NCBI GenBank assembly: GCA_017305715.1
Contig: JAFKKG010000023.1
Location: 62,001-126,000, forward strand
DNA from: Hyphomicrobiales bacterium
Lineage (GTDB): Bacteria; Pseudomonadota; Alphaproteobacteria; Rhizobiales; Xanthobacteraceae
DNA length: 64,000 bases
Direction of reading: 5' to 3'
Position 1 is the first letter of the stretch. Each line of letters opens with the position of its first letter. The translations under genes were made by a program, and so were the position numbers. Positions 1 through 7,975 of the stretch are shown here, in pieces. The notes below the pieces were generated by a model that was given only the letters and a program-made list of their open reading frames with translations, was not told the origin of the DNA and ran no database searches.

Positions 1-2
1 TG

Positions 3-206
3 AACCGCGTCGGCACCATCTGGGGCTTTGGCGACGGCCAGGAACTGCGCAACATGTACACCCGCACCGGCCAGCCAGGCCTGTGGTTCATCGCCGGCGG
101 CCTCGCGCAATGCCGGATCGGGTCGAAACACCTGGCATTGCAGATCAAGGCGATCGAGGAAGGGCTGCTGCCGCGCGGGGCGAAGCCTGTCGCGGCCGTC
201 GCGTGA
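3..206 (+). CDS. Flavin-containing monooxygenase, C-terminal fragment (5' end outside window)
   Basis: The window opens inside a reading frame that ends at TGA 204-206. The 67 visible residues contain GFGDGQELRNMYTRTGQPGLWFI followed in two parts by an AGGLAQCR segment and a final LALQIKAIEEGLL helix. I recognise this tail from flavin-containing monooxygenases / Baeyer-Villiger-like NAD(P)- and FAD-dependent oxidoreductases, which hydroxylate or oxygenate small organic substrates. The FAD and NADPH dinucleotide-binding motifs lie upstream and cannot be checked. An NHL-repeat protein starts 29 bases downstream on the same strand, so the two are probably cotranscribed. The family assignment rests on the tail alone, and the substrate is unknown. 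Confidence 0.6.
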   Translation, partial: NRVGTIWGFGDGQELRNMYTRTGQPGLWFIAGGLAQCRIGSKHLALQIKAIEEGLLPRGAKPVAAVA

Positions 207-234
207 ATCAAGCAGACATCATGGGGGAATACAC

Positions 235-1203
235 ATGCCGTCGATTCTAGGCTCGGGAGAGCATCGTTACCGCGTGGTGGAAAACTGGGCGAAGCTGCCG
301 GCGGGGTGGAGCCTTACCGACGTCGCCTCCGTCGCGGTCGACAGCAAGGACCGCATCTACGTGTTCAACCGCGGCGCCCATCCGATGGTGGTGCTGGACC
401 GCGACGGCAATTTCCTCCGGAGCTGGGGCGAAGGCCTGTTCAACCGGGCGCATGGCCTGCACATCGACGCCGACGACAATCTCTATTGCACCGATGACGG
501 CGACCATACGGTGCGCAAGTGCTCGACCGACGGGAAAGTGCTGCTGACGATCGGAATTCCGAACCGGCCCAAACCCTATATGAGCGGCGAGCCGTTCCAC
601 CGCTGCACCCATACCGCGCTGTCGCCGAAGGGCGAGATCTATGTCTCGGACGGCTACGGCAATGCCTGCGTCCACAAATACACGCCCGACGGCAAACTGA
701 TGAAGACCTGGGGCGAGCCGGGCAGCGACCCCGGCCAGTTCAACATCGTCCACAATATCGCGACCGATGCCGACGGCTTCGTCTATGTCGCCGACCGCGA
801 GAACCACCGCGTGCAGGTGTTCGACGGCAACGGCAAATACGAGGCGCAGTGGAATAACCTGCACCGGCCCTGCGCGCTGCATTGCTGCGGCGGCAAGCAT
901 CCGACCTTCATTGTCGGCGAGCTTGGCCCGGGCATGCCGGTCAATTTGAACGTTCCGAATCTCGGGCCGCGGCTCTCGATCGTCGATTCGAAGGGCAATC
1001 GTATCGCCCGGCTCGGCGGCGAGCACGGCCCGGGGATCGAGACCGGTAAATTCCTCGCCCCCCACGGCCTGGCGCTGGATTCGAAGGGCGATATCTATGT
1101 CGGCGAGGTCGGCGTCACCAACTGGAAGACCAGCTTTCCGGACACGCCGATGCCTTCGGAGGTCGGCGTGGCCCGCTGCCTGCAGAAGCTGGAGAAGGTC
1201 TAG
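235..1203 (+). CDS. NHL-repeat beta-propeller protein (peptidylamidoglycolate lyase-like)
   Basis: A 322-residue protein starting at ATG 235 (MPSILGSGEHRYRV), just after the monooxygenase. It is built from NHL-type repeats: successive units such as VDSKDRIYVFNRG, IDADDNLYCTDDG, SPKGEIYVSDGYG, TDADGFVYVADREN and LDSKGDIYVGEVG, each with the D-x-x-G-x-x-Y-V-x-D pattern of a propeller blade. No signal peptide is obvious. Proteins of this build are often annotated as peptidyl-alpha-hydroxyglycine alpha-amidating lyase-like, but bacterial members mostly have no proven activity. A second member at 5780-6649 sits beside a GMC oxidoreductase, so pairing with flavoenzymes recurs here. Function is inferred only at fold level. 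Confidence 0.85.
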   Translation: MPSILGSGEHRYRVVENWAKLPAGWSLTDVASVAVDSKDRIYVFNRGAHPMVVLDRDGNFLRSWGEGLFNRAHGLHIDADDNLYCTDDGDHTVRKCSTDGKVLLTIGIPNRPKPYMSGEPFHRCTHTALSPKGEIYVSDGYGNACVHKYTPDGKLMKTWGEPGSDPGQFNIVHNIATDADGFVYVADRENHRVQVFDGNGKYEAQWNNLHRPCALHCCGGKHPTFIVGELGPGMPVNLNVPNLGPRLSIVDSKGNRIARLGGEHGPGIETGKFLAPHGLALDSKGDIYVGEVGVTNWKTSFPDTPMPSEVGVARCLQKLEKV

Positions 1204-1410
1204 CCCGGGCCACGCTGCGCCCGGGGGTGAAGCGCCGATCACGATGGATTGACCTCGGAAAGCCCGCCCGCCGGGCCTGCGGAACCATGGCGATTCGCGG
1301 TCGGCCCATGCTGGATAAGGTCCGGAACGCTCTTCACAATCCCGTCACGCTGCCTGTAGTATGCAGGGTACACGCTGCTTCGCAGCTAGCATGGGAGTCA
1401 GGAGCGTTAC

Positions 1411-1968
1411 TTGAACGCACACGTCTCGCAAGGCGGTTGGCCGGTACTGGTGCTGAACGCGGATTTCCGGCCGCTGAGTTACTACCCGCTGTCTCTCTGG
1501 TCGTGGCAGGACGCGATCAAGGCGGTGTTCCTCGACCGCGTCAACATCGTCGAGCACTACGACCGCGCGGTGCATAGCCCGAGCTTCGAGATCCAGCTGC
1601 CGAGCGTGGTGTCGCTGAAATCCTTCGTCAAGCCGACCACCCACCCCGCCTTCACCCGGTTCAACGTCTTCCTGCGCGATCGCTTCTCCTGCCAGTATTG
1701 CCTGGCGCATGACGATCTCACCTTCGATCACATCATTCCGCGCAGCAAGGGCGGCCAGACCACGTGGGAGAACGTCGTCGCGGCCTGTTCGCCGTGCAAT
1801 CTGCGCAAGGGCAATTTGACGCCGCAGCAGGCGCGGATGTTTCCGCGGCAGGCACCGTTCGCCCCGACCGTGCATCAACTGCACCGCAACGGACGCCTGT
1901 TCCCGCCGAACTATCTGCACGATAGCTGGCTGGATTATTTGTATTGGGATACGGAGCTCGATCCGTAG
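1411..1968 (+). CDS. HNH endonuclease family protein
   Basis: 185 residues with a TTG start at 1411, supported by AGGAG at 1400-1404 six bases upstream; no ATG fits as well. The HNH core is clear: a CQYC zinc knuckle near residue 90, FDHIIPRSKGG carrying the Asp-His pair, then TWENVVAACSPCNLRKGN with the Asn and the second CxxC pair. HNH proteins of this 180-190 residue type are widespread in alphaproteobacteria as single-copy chromosomal genes. They resemble the nuclease domains of restriction and repair enzymes, but their role is not established. The gene stands alone, with no methyltransferase or integrase nearby, so a restriction role is not supported by context. Confidence 0.85.
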   Translation: MNAHVSQGGWPVLVLNADFRPLSYYPLSLWSWQDAIKAVFLDRVNIVEHYDRAVHSPSFEIQLPSVVSLKSFVKPTTHPAFTRFNVFLRDRFSCQYCLAHDDLTFDHIIPRSKGGQTTWENVVAACSPCNLRKGNLTPQQARMFPRQAPFAPTVHQLHRNGRLFPPNYLHDSWLDYLYWDTELDP

Positions 1969-1993
1969 GCGTTATGGGCGATCCATAAAGTAA

Positions 1994-2338
1994 CTAGTGG
2001 TGCTTTTCGAGAACAATGACTGACGCGGAGGACGCGCACTCCCACATTGCAGCGATATAGCAGTAGTTGCCTGGAAAGTCGCCCGGGCGAAACCCATCCG
2101 CGTCTGGGGCCACCAACCGGCATTTCACTTCGGTCTTCCAAAAGGCAAAGCGATCGGCATCGGATACCCACACTAGAGGCTGACCAGCCGCTGCAACGAC
2201 GAAGGTCGAGCCATCTCGTAAGAGCCGCACAATATCCGTTTCCCCCACATACTCGGCGCGATGTGCATCGAGTACGCCATTTCTGTTCCAGAGTTCGGTG
2301 AGCGGAGTGCTTATGACTATCCTCTGAGCAGAAGCCAT
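1994..2338 (-). CDS. Small hypothetical protein, second gene after an RHH-like protein
   Basis: I do not recognise this protein. From ATG 2338 it has 114 residues (MASAQRIVISTPLTELW...), with a mid-region LLRDGSTFVVAAAGQPLVWV and a C-terminal part rich in aromatic and Cys residues, ending in VIVLEKHH. An alternative ATG at 2422 would begin four bases after the stop of the upstream gene (2426-2686), extending the protein to 142 residues and making the two translationally coupled. Neither start has a strong Shine-Dalgarno. The compact size and position behind a DNA-binding-like small protein allow a toxin-antitoxin reading, but no toxin family motif (PIN, RelE, Fic, HipA) is visible. Confidence 0.55.
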   Translation of the reverse strand: MASAQRIVISTPLTELWNRNGVLDAHRAEYVGETDIVRLLRDGSTFVVAAAGQPLVWVSDADRFAFWKTEVKCRLVAPDADGFRPGDFPGNYCYIAAMWECASSASVIVLEKHH

Positions 2339-2425
2339 CTTCGTCTGATCTCTTGAAGCGGGCAGTCGTAGCAACTGCTGAGGTTGATGCGAAAGCCAGC
2401 GGACGTAATCGCCGCCTTGCATCCC

Positions 2426-2686
2426 CTACCGGAAAAGTTTGCTGAAGTGAGATGAGCGGTCGTCGTAGCTTACGTCGCTCTCCCGTTCTTCTCGATCAAG
2501 GACGAACCCGGATTCGGGCTCGGCGCAGTCGTAGGCCAGAATGCTCTTTTCGCCACGCTGGCGCTCCAGGTCGCGCAGAAGGAGTTGCGACACGTAATCT
2601 GCGGTCGTCAAACCCTGCTGTTTGGCACGATCAGCCGCGGCCGTCGCGACGGCGGGATCTATGTTGATGCTCGCAAGTTCTCCCAT
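2426..2686 (-). CDS. Ribbon-helix-helix-like small protein
   Basis: 86 residues starting at ATG 2686 behind a good Shine-Dalgarno (GAGGAGAA). The N-terminal half, MGELASINIDPAV then AAADRAKQQGLTTADYVSQLL, has the short beta strand followed by two helices expected of a ribbon-helix-helix DNA-binding fold, as in CopG/ParD-type antitoxins. The C-terminal half is acidic and probably disordered, which is common for the toxin-neutralising tail of such proteins. The downstream gene at 1994-2338 is small and unknown. Autoregulation and antitoxin function are inference; the fold call itself is moderate. Confidence 0.6.
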   Translation of the reverse strand: MGELASINIDPAVATAAADRAKQQGLTTADYVSQLLLRDLERQRGEKSILAYDCAEPESGFVLDREERESDVSYDDRSSHFSKLFR

Positions 2687-2814
2687 GGGCCGTTCTCCTC
2701 GCCTGCAAATATTAGCAAATCGGCCGGGAATGGCGAGGGGGCTGCACCCTCGCCGGGCGGGCACACCTCGCCAGCAGCTCCGGCCCCCAGGCTCGATCCG
2801 ATTGGCGGCTTATC

Positions 2815-3945
2815 TCACAACGCATCAAGCGCACCGCGCGACGGTGACACCGGCAGCCATGCGGGGATGCGGCGCTTGGCGAGCCAATAGGGTCGCCAAA
2901 GCGATAGCCAAGCGGCGCGGTCGAGCGGCGCCGTGCCCCAGTCTCGCCACCCCATTTTGATCTGCACCAGATCATGCATGTGAAGCCACTGGCGCGCCAC
3001 CCACCACAGCTCGCGCGGCACCTCGGCGTTTCCAACGCCTTTGAGCTCGACAATATTGGGCAGCGGATCGCGATAACGGCAGGCCACCCGCAGCGTGGCA
3101 ATGCGTTTCCCGTCTCGCCGAACGCTCCAAAGCCGCGAGCGATTATGCGCTAGATTGTAGCCGTAGCTACGAAGGCAATTTTTCATGGCCTCAGCCTCTT
3201 CAGCGATAACGGCGATCGAGTTCAGGGGCAGGAAATCGTAGTCCGCCACGCGACCGGCCTGGAGCCACATGTCGGTGATCGGCAGGCGACCGAGATTCAC
3301 ATGCAATGCGATCAGCGTTCGCCATTCGTCTGCGGCTGCAAGGGCTGCGCCCATGCGCATGTCCGGCGTCCATGGCTTTTCGATCAGCCTGTGCCCGTAT
3401 GTTGCCGGCTGGTGGGAAAACCATGACCAGAGACTGACGAGTCGCATTCGGGCAAGATTCACACGTCTCGGTTCACGGACAAGCTCGCGCGCGACCCAGG
3501 CCGCCGCCGGCTCATGCGCGAGATCGCCAACGTCTGCGACGGCCTGCAGCCAAATCGGGGCGAGCTTGGGCGAGCGCGGAAAATGGTTCGCGATCTGTCG
3601 GCGAAACAGCGCACCGTCGGGCAGTCTCGTGATCGGACGCGTGGGGGCTTCCGGCGGCAGCTTTCGCAGCCACATCGGCACGTCGGCCGCTTCCGCGACC
3701 TCTGCGAGACCAAGGCCCTCGATGACGCGCGCAAGCGCAGGCGCGGGATCGAGCCCGGGCCGCGGGGCGGCGAGCGCGAAGAGCAGCGCCGGAAAGCTCG
3801 CGGCGAGGTCCGCAATGCGTGGGTGCTGCATCGCCAGAGCACGCACCGCTCCCTGGAAGCGGGGATGATATCGCCGGAGCCTGCGTTCGAGCAGCCCGGG
3901 GCGTCCGGCCTCTCGGCGAGGGGCCAGCAGGAGATTCGAGGTCAT
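2815..3945 (-). CDS. PcfJ-domain protein
   Basis: 376 residues from ATG 3945. The C-terminal half carries the PcfJ-like signature: AEEAEAMKNCLRSYGYNLA followed by a Ser/Arg-rich strand, RDGKRIATLRV and NIVELKGVGNAEVPRE. The N-terminal half is helical, Pro/Arg-rich and not recognised. PcfJ was named from the conjugative plasmid pCF10, but its biochemical role is unknown, and chromosomal homologues occur in many proteobacteria. No conjugation genes are present in the window, so this looks like an orphan. The gene overlaps nothing and has its own start region. Confidence 0.7.
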   Translation of the reverse strand: MTSNLLLAPRREAGRPGLLERRLRRYHPRFQGAVRALAMQHPRIADLAASFPALLFALAAPRPGLDPAPALARVIEGLGLAEVAEAADVPMWLRKLPPEAPTRPITRLPDGALFRRQIANHFPRSPKLAPIWLQAVADVGDLAHEPAAAWVARELVREPRRVNLARMRLVSLWSWFSHQPATYGHRLIEKPWTPDMRMGAALAAADEWRTLIALHVNLGRLPITDMWLQAGRVADYDFLPLNSIAVIAEEAEAMKNCLRSYGYNLAHNRSRLWSVRRDGKRIATLRVACRYRDPLPNIVELKGVGNAEVPRELWWVARQWLHMHDLVQIKMGWRDWGTAPLDRAAWLSLWRPYWLAKRRIPAWLPVSPSRGALDAL

Positions 3946-4214
3946 GACAATTCTTCCGCGCGGACGCAGAGGGTCCGCTGGGCAGATTCAAACAAGTTTA
4001 ACGGCTTGAATATTTCAGCGGGTTTTGAAGCCCGGGACGCGCGTCAAATATCGCGGATCGAACCCGGGAAGCGTGCAGTCGAAAACATGGTCGCCTCCTT
4101 CGATGGGCGCTGTGGAGACGGTCCAATAGCCAATCCCGCACCGATGCGCAACCCGGGAATGCAACTGGGATCGCTGGCACCTGCCGTCACATCCGGCTTG
4201 CGCGACACCCTGCC

Positions 4215-5783
4215 CTATCTCTCCGCCCTCAACCGATCCGCCATCCGCTCGGCAATCGCGACCGTCGTCAGATGGGTGTTGGCGCGCGGGACTTCGGGCA
4301 TGATGGAGGCGTCGATGACGCGCAGGCCCGTGCAGCCGATGACGCGGCATTCGGGATCGACCACCGAACGGGAATCGTCGGCGGCGCCCATGCGGCAGGT
4401 GCCGCTGGCATGCTGCGCATCGCTGCACTCGGTGAACAGCCAGTCGTCGAGCTCAGCGGCGCTGAGCGCCTCGTCGATCGAGCGTCCGGTGGCGCCATAT
4501 TCGACCCGGTGGGCGATGTCGGTCACGGCGGGTTGCAGGCAGATTTCCCGAAGACGGCGCACGCCGTCGCGCATGCGCACCAGATCGCTGCGATCGGACA
4601 GCATCCGCTCCTCCACCGCCGGGTCGACCGTGGGATCGGTCGTGGTGATGCGGACATGGCCCTGGCTGAACGCCTGATAGACCGACACCGCGATGCGGCC
4701 GCGCGCGGTGCTGGCGGTCTGATTGACGTCGCGGGCGAGGTTGCCGGCGATCATGATCATGTCGTTTTCGCCTGATCCTTCGAGGCCGGAACTGTAGCGC
4801 AGGCAGCAATTGGTGTGGCGGTGCATCAGCGTGCCGACCTGGCCGTTCTCGCGCAAATGCAGCAGCGCATCCATGATCGGATGGTCGAGCAGGTTTTCGC
4901 CGACCGGCAAATCGGCAAGCACGGGAATGCCGAGGCCTTCCAGCAACGCCGCGGGACCGATGCCGGAGCGTTGCAGGATGGCGGGAGAGTGGATGGCGCC
5001 CGCGCAGAGGATCACCTCGTGCCGCGCCGTCGGTACCAATGACTTGCCGCCTGCGCGCACCCGGACGCCGCGGGCATGCAACCGGTTGCCCTCGAATTCG
5101 ATGCCCTCGACCAGCGCGTCGCCGACGATCCGCAGATTTCCGCGGCCGCGCGCCGGCTCCAGGTAGCCGTCATTGGTGGAGACGCGGCGTCCGGCCACGC
5201 TGTTGATGGCGTAAGGCGACACGCCGGTGCCGGTCGGCGCATTGTGGTCGTCGCACCAGCCATAGCCGAGGCCGAGCGCCGCCTGGCGCAGCGCGCGGTC
5301 GACATTGCCCCAATCCGGCACCGGCGCGCGATAGACCGGGATCGGGCCGCGATCGCCGTGATAGGCGGCGTTCGGAAAGTTCTTGTCGGTCTCGAGCTTG
5401 CAGAACCAGGGCAGCATGGCGTCCCAGCCCCAGCCTTCGCAACCGGCGGCTTCCCAGCGATTGAGATCATCGGGCACGGCGCGGATCGCGATCTGGCCGT
5501 TGATCGTCGAGCTGCCGCCCATGGCGCGGCCGCGCCACAACAGCTTCGGCGCCTGGCGTTCGGTTCGCCTTGCCAGGAGCTTGGGCCACCGGAAATTGTC
5601 ATCACCGATGGCGCGCATCGGGTTCGGGATCTGGATGTGCTCCGGCGTGTCCGCCGTGCGCAAATCCTGTCCGGCCTCCAGCAGCAACACGCGATGCGAC
5701 GGGTCCTCGCTGAGACGCGCGGCTAGCGTGGCGCCCGCTGAGCCGCCGCCGATGATGATCGTGTCGTACTCCTGGTCAATCAT
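4215..5783 (-). CDS. GMC family FAD-dependent oxidoreductase (choline dehydrogenase-like)
   Basis: 522 residues, the normal length for glucose-methanol-choline oxidoreductases. The N-terminus DTIIIGGGSAGATLAARLSE is the FAD-binding Rossmann motif (about residues 7-26), followed by the family pattern WRGRAMGGSSTINGQIAIR. CAGAIHSPAILQRSGIG matches the second GMC signature. The C-terminal SDAQHASGTCRMG carries the active-site His region, and the protein ends with the usual IDASIMPEVPRANTHLTTVAIAE-type segment (split here across the motif). It oxidises an alcohol group to aldehyde or ketone with FAD; the substrate cannot be told. The ATG overlaps the stop of the upstream NHL gene by four bases, so they form one operon. 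Confidence 0.92.
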   Translation of the reverse strand: MIDQEYDTIIIGGGSAGATLAARLSEDPSHRVLLLEAGQDLRTADTPEHIQIPNPMRAIGDDNFRWPKLLARRTERQAPKLLWRGRAMGGSSTINGQIAIRAVPDDLNRWEAAGCEGWGWDAMLPWFCKLETDKNFPNAAYHGDRGPIPVYRAPVPDWGNVDRALRQAALGLGYGWCDDHNAPTGTGVSPYAINSVAGRRVSTNDGYLEPARGRGNLRIVGDALVEGIEFEGNRLHARGVRVRAGGKSLVPTARHEVILCAGAIHSPAILQRSGIGPAALLEGLGIPVLADLPVGENLLDHPIMDALLHLRENGQVGTLMHRHTNCCLRYSSGLEGSGENDMIMIAGNLARDVNQTASTARGRIAVSVYQAFSQGHVRITTTDPTVDPAVEERMLSDRSDLVRMRDGVRRLREICLQPAVTDIAHRVEYGATGRSIDEALSAAELDDWLFTECSDAQHASGTCRMGAADDSRSVVDPECRVIGCTGLRVIDASIMPEVPRANTHLTTVAIAERMADRLRAER

Positions 5784-6649
5784 GCGGGGACGTATTTCTG
5801 AATGCGCCAGTTCAAGGTATCGGCGACGAAGATTTCGTCACGCGGGCTGATCGCGATGTAATGGGCTTCGCCATATTTCCCAAGCGTCTTGCCCTGCCCG
5901 GCGCCGGCGATCATTCCGACCACCTTGCCGTCGAGATCGAGTTTCATGATCTGGCCGGTGTGACCAGCCGCGAGCCAGATGTGCTGGTCGGCGCCCATGA
6001 ACAGCCCGCAGGGCGCGCCGGGATGCTGCGACTCGCGGATATAAGTGCCGTCGGCATCGAACGTCTGGATGCGCTCGTTCTTGCGGTCGGCGATGTAGAG
6101 CAGGCCTTGCGCGTCGAACACCAGCGAGTGCGGCAGGTTGAACTGGCCCGGCCCCTTGCCGTTGCCACCCCAGCTCTTGACGAAATTGCCGCCGGAATCG
6201 AATTTCAGCACCAGCGACTCACCCTTGCCGTGGCCCTGCAGCACGAAGATATCGCCTGATGGTCCGACCACGGCCTCGTTCGGTTCGTGGAACAGCCGCA
6301 GGTGCCCGAACGGATGCCACTCGCCGGTGTGGCCTTTTACGCCCAGCACCATTTCCAATCGCCCGGAGGGATCGAACTTGTAGACCATGTTCGACGCCAC
6401 GTCCGTCGCCCAGATATTGTCCTGCGCGTCGATCCGCAGGCCATGCGAGCGCTCGAACAGCCCCTCGCCGAATCCACGAATGAAATGGCCATCGGGGTCG
6501 AATTCCATCAGCGGCATCGGCCCGCGATGGATGACGAAGATATGACCCCTGGAATTGAAGGCGACGCCCGACGTGCCGCGAAAATTCATGCCGGGCGGCA
6601 ATTTGAACGATTCGGCAACCGCGACGTAGGGAAGTGGCGGGAATTCCAT
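5780..6649 (-). CDS. NHL-repeat beta-propeller protein
   Basis: 289 residues from ATG 6649, chosen over a GTG six bases upstream because AGGG lies nine bases before the ATG. Repeats such as FNSRGHIFVIHRG, IDAQDNIWATDVA, VGPSGDIFVLQG, FDAQGLLYIADRKN and ISPRDEIFVADTLN are NHL propeller blades. It is similar in plan to the protein at 235-1203. It is translationally coupled (ATGA overlap) to the GMC oxidoreductase at 4215-5783, which suggests that the two act on the same substrate or form a complex. No signal peptide is seen. A lyase activity, as in peptidylamidoglycolate lyases, is possible but unproven. Confidence 0.85.
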   Translation of the reverse strand: MEFPPLPYVAVAESFKLPPGMNFRGTSGVAFNSRGHIFVIHRGPMPLMEFDPDGHFIRGFGEGLFERSHGLRIDAQDNIWATDVASNMVYKFDPSGRLEMVLGVKGHTGEWHPFGHLRLFHEPNEAVVGPSGDIFVLQGHGKGESLVLKFDSGGNFVKSWGGNGKGPGQFNLPHSLVFDAQGLLYIADRKNERIQTFDADGTYIRESQHPGAPCGLFMGADQHIWLAAGHTGQIMKLDLDGKVVGMIAGAGQGKTLGKYGEAHYIAISPRDEIFVADTLNWRIQKYVPA

Positions 6650-6760
6650 TTGCACGAGCCCTGATATCGCACCGGCAGGTCAAGGTGCCGTCGTTCGCCC
6701 GTCCAGGTCAAGGTCATGTCATGCTGTGCAGCCCTTCGATAATGCGTGACACTCGCCTGT

Positions 6761-6789
6761 TTGAACCCGCGCCGGACTGTCGCTAGAGT
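6761..6789 (+). promoter_or_regulatory. Candidate sigma-70-type promoter of the DyP-encapsulin operon
   Basis: TTGAAC at 6761-6766 and TAGAGT at 6784-6789 are separated by exactly 17 bases, about 125 bases before the DyP start. Both hexamers match consensus at four of six positions. This is the best promoter-like pair in the 264-base gap upstream of the operon; no regulator site is obvious. Confidence 0.4.
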
Positions 6790-6913
6790 GGCACAGCGCC
6801 GCCGGCCTCAAACCGGCAGATTGGTTCGAGGGTCAATTGTCCGTTCGCTGGGCAATCCCTGCATCAGGCAGATGACGAATGATTTTTCTGAACGGGCGAA
6901 CGGGGGCAGGCCA

Positions 6914-7975
6914 ATGACACCGCCCGGCGCGCTGACCGACCAGCCTCCTGTGTCACAGTCGGTGGTTCAGAACTTGACCCGCGCTGCGATCTTCCTGGTC
7001 GTCACCCTCAATCCCGGCACGGCGAACCGGGCGGCGGTCCGTTCGTTTTGCGGCGATCTGCCGGCGTTGGTCCGTGCGGTCGGCTTCCGCGACCTCGAGG
7101 GCAACTTGTCCTGCGTGATGGGGATCGGATCCGAGGCCTGGGACAGGCTGTTTGCCGGGCCGCGGCCGGCCGAACTGCACCCGTTCCGGGAATTCAAGGC
7201 CGGCGCGCGCCATGCGCTGGCGACGCCTGGCGATCTCATGTTTCACATTCGCGCCGAACGGATGGACCTCTGTTTCGAGCTGGCGACGCAGATCATGATC
7301 AAGCTCGGCGACGCCGTCGCGCCGGTCGACGAAGTGCATGGCTTTCGCTATTTCGACGACCGCGACCTGATGGGCTTTGTCGACGGGACCGAAAATCCGG
7401 CGGGACAGGCGGCGGTCGATGCCGCCTATATCGGACCCGAAGATGCCGCCTTTGCCGGTGGCGCCTACGTGATCGTGCAGAAATATTTGCACGATATGGC
7501 CGGCTGGAATGCGCTTTCCACCGAGACGCAGGAACGCATTATCGGCCGCGCCAAGCTTTCCGACATCGAACTCGACGATTCCGTGAAGCCGGCCTACGCC
7601 CACAACGCGCTCGCCAAGGTCGTGGTGGACGGCAAGGAGGTCAAAATCATCCGCGACAACATGCCGTTCGGGCGCGTGGCGGAGAAGGAGTTCGGCACCT
7701 ATTTCATCGGTTACGCGCGCTCGCCCCGCACCATCGAGCAGATGCTTGAGAACATGTTCATCGGCCAGCCGCCCGGCAATTACGATCGCCTGCTCGATTT
7801 CAGCGTTGCCAAGACCGGCAATCTGTTCTTCGTGCCCTCGGCGAGCTTCCTGGAAAATGTCGCCGACGAGGGTCCCGCTGCGGCGCCGTCACAACTGGCT
7901 GACACGGCAACAGCCGGGCCGAAACGCACCGGTTCGCTCGACATTGGTTCGCTCAAAGGAGACCCTGCCTCATGA
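6914..7975 (+). CDS. DyP-type heme peroxidase, encapsulin cargo
   Basis: 353 residues from ATG 6914, preceded by GGGGGCAGG; longer in-frame starts (6872, 6746) have no better ribosome site. The DyP signature GFVDG is at residues 154-158 with the catalytic Asp157, the likely heme-ligand His is His230 (AYAHNAL), and Arg247 in IIRDNMPFG is the distal Arg. The enzyme uses hydrogen peroxide to oxidise dyes, phenols or other reductants. After an Ala/Pro-rich linker the protein ends with TGSLDIGSLKG (339-349), which matches the cargo-loading peptide that docks DyP inside encapsulin shells. The stop overlaps the shell gene's ATG (ATGA), giving a two-gene nanocompartment operon. Confidence 0.93.
   Translation: MTPPGALTDQPPVSQSVVQNLTRAAIFLVVTLNPGTANRAAVRSFCGDLPALVRAVGFRDLEGNLSCVMGIGSEAWDRLFAGPRPAELHPFREFKAGARHALATPGDLMFHIRAERMDLCFELATQIMIKLGDAVAPVDEVHGFRYFDDRDLMGFVDGTENPAGQAAVDAAYIGPEDAAFAGGAYVIVQKYLHDMAGWNALSTETQERIIGRAKLSDIELDDSVKPAYAHNALAKVVVDGKEVKIIRDNMPFGRVAEKEFGTYFIGYARSPRTIEQMLENMFIGQPPGNYDRLLDFSVAKTGNLFFVPSASFLENVADEGPAAAPSQLADTATAGPKRTGSLDIGSLKGDPAS

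Noticed and set aside
3514-4677. A 387-codon plus-strand frame across the PcfJ gene and GMC gene
   Set aside because: It is antisense to two convincing genes, has no ribosome site and shows Arg/Ser-rich shadow composition.
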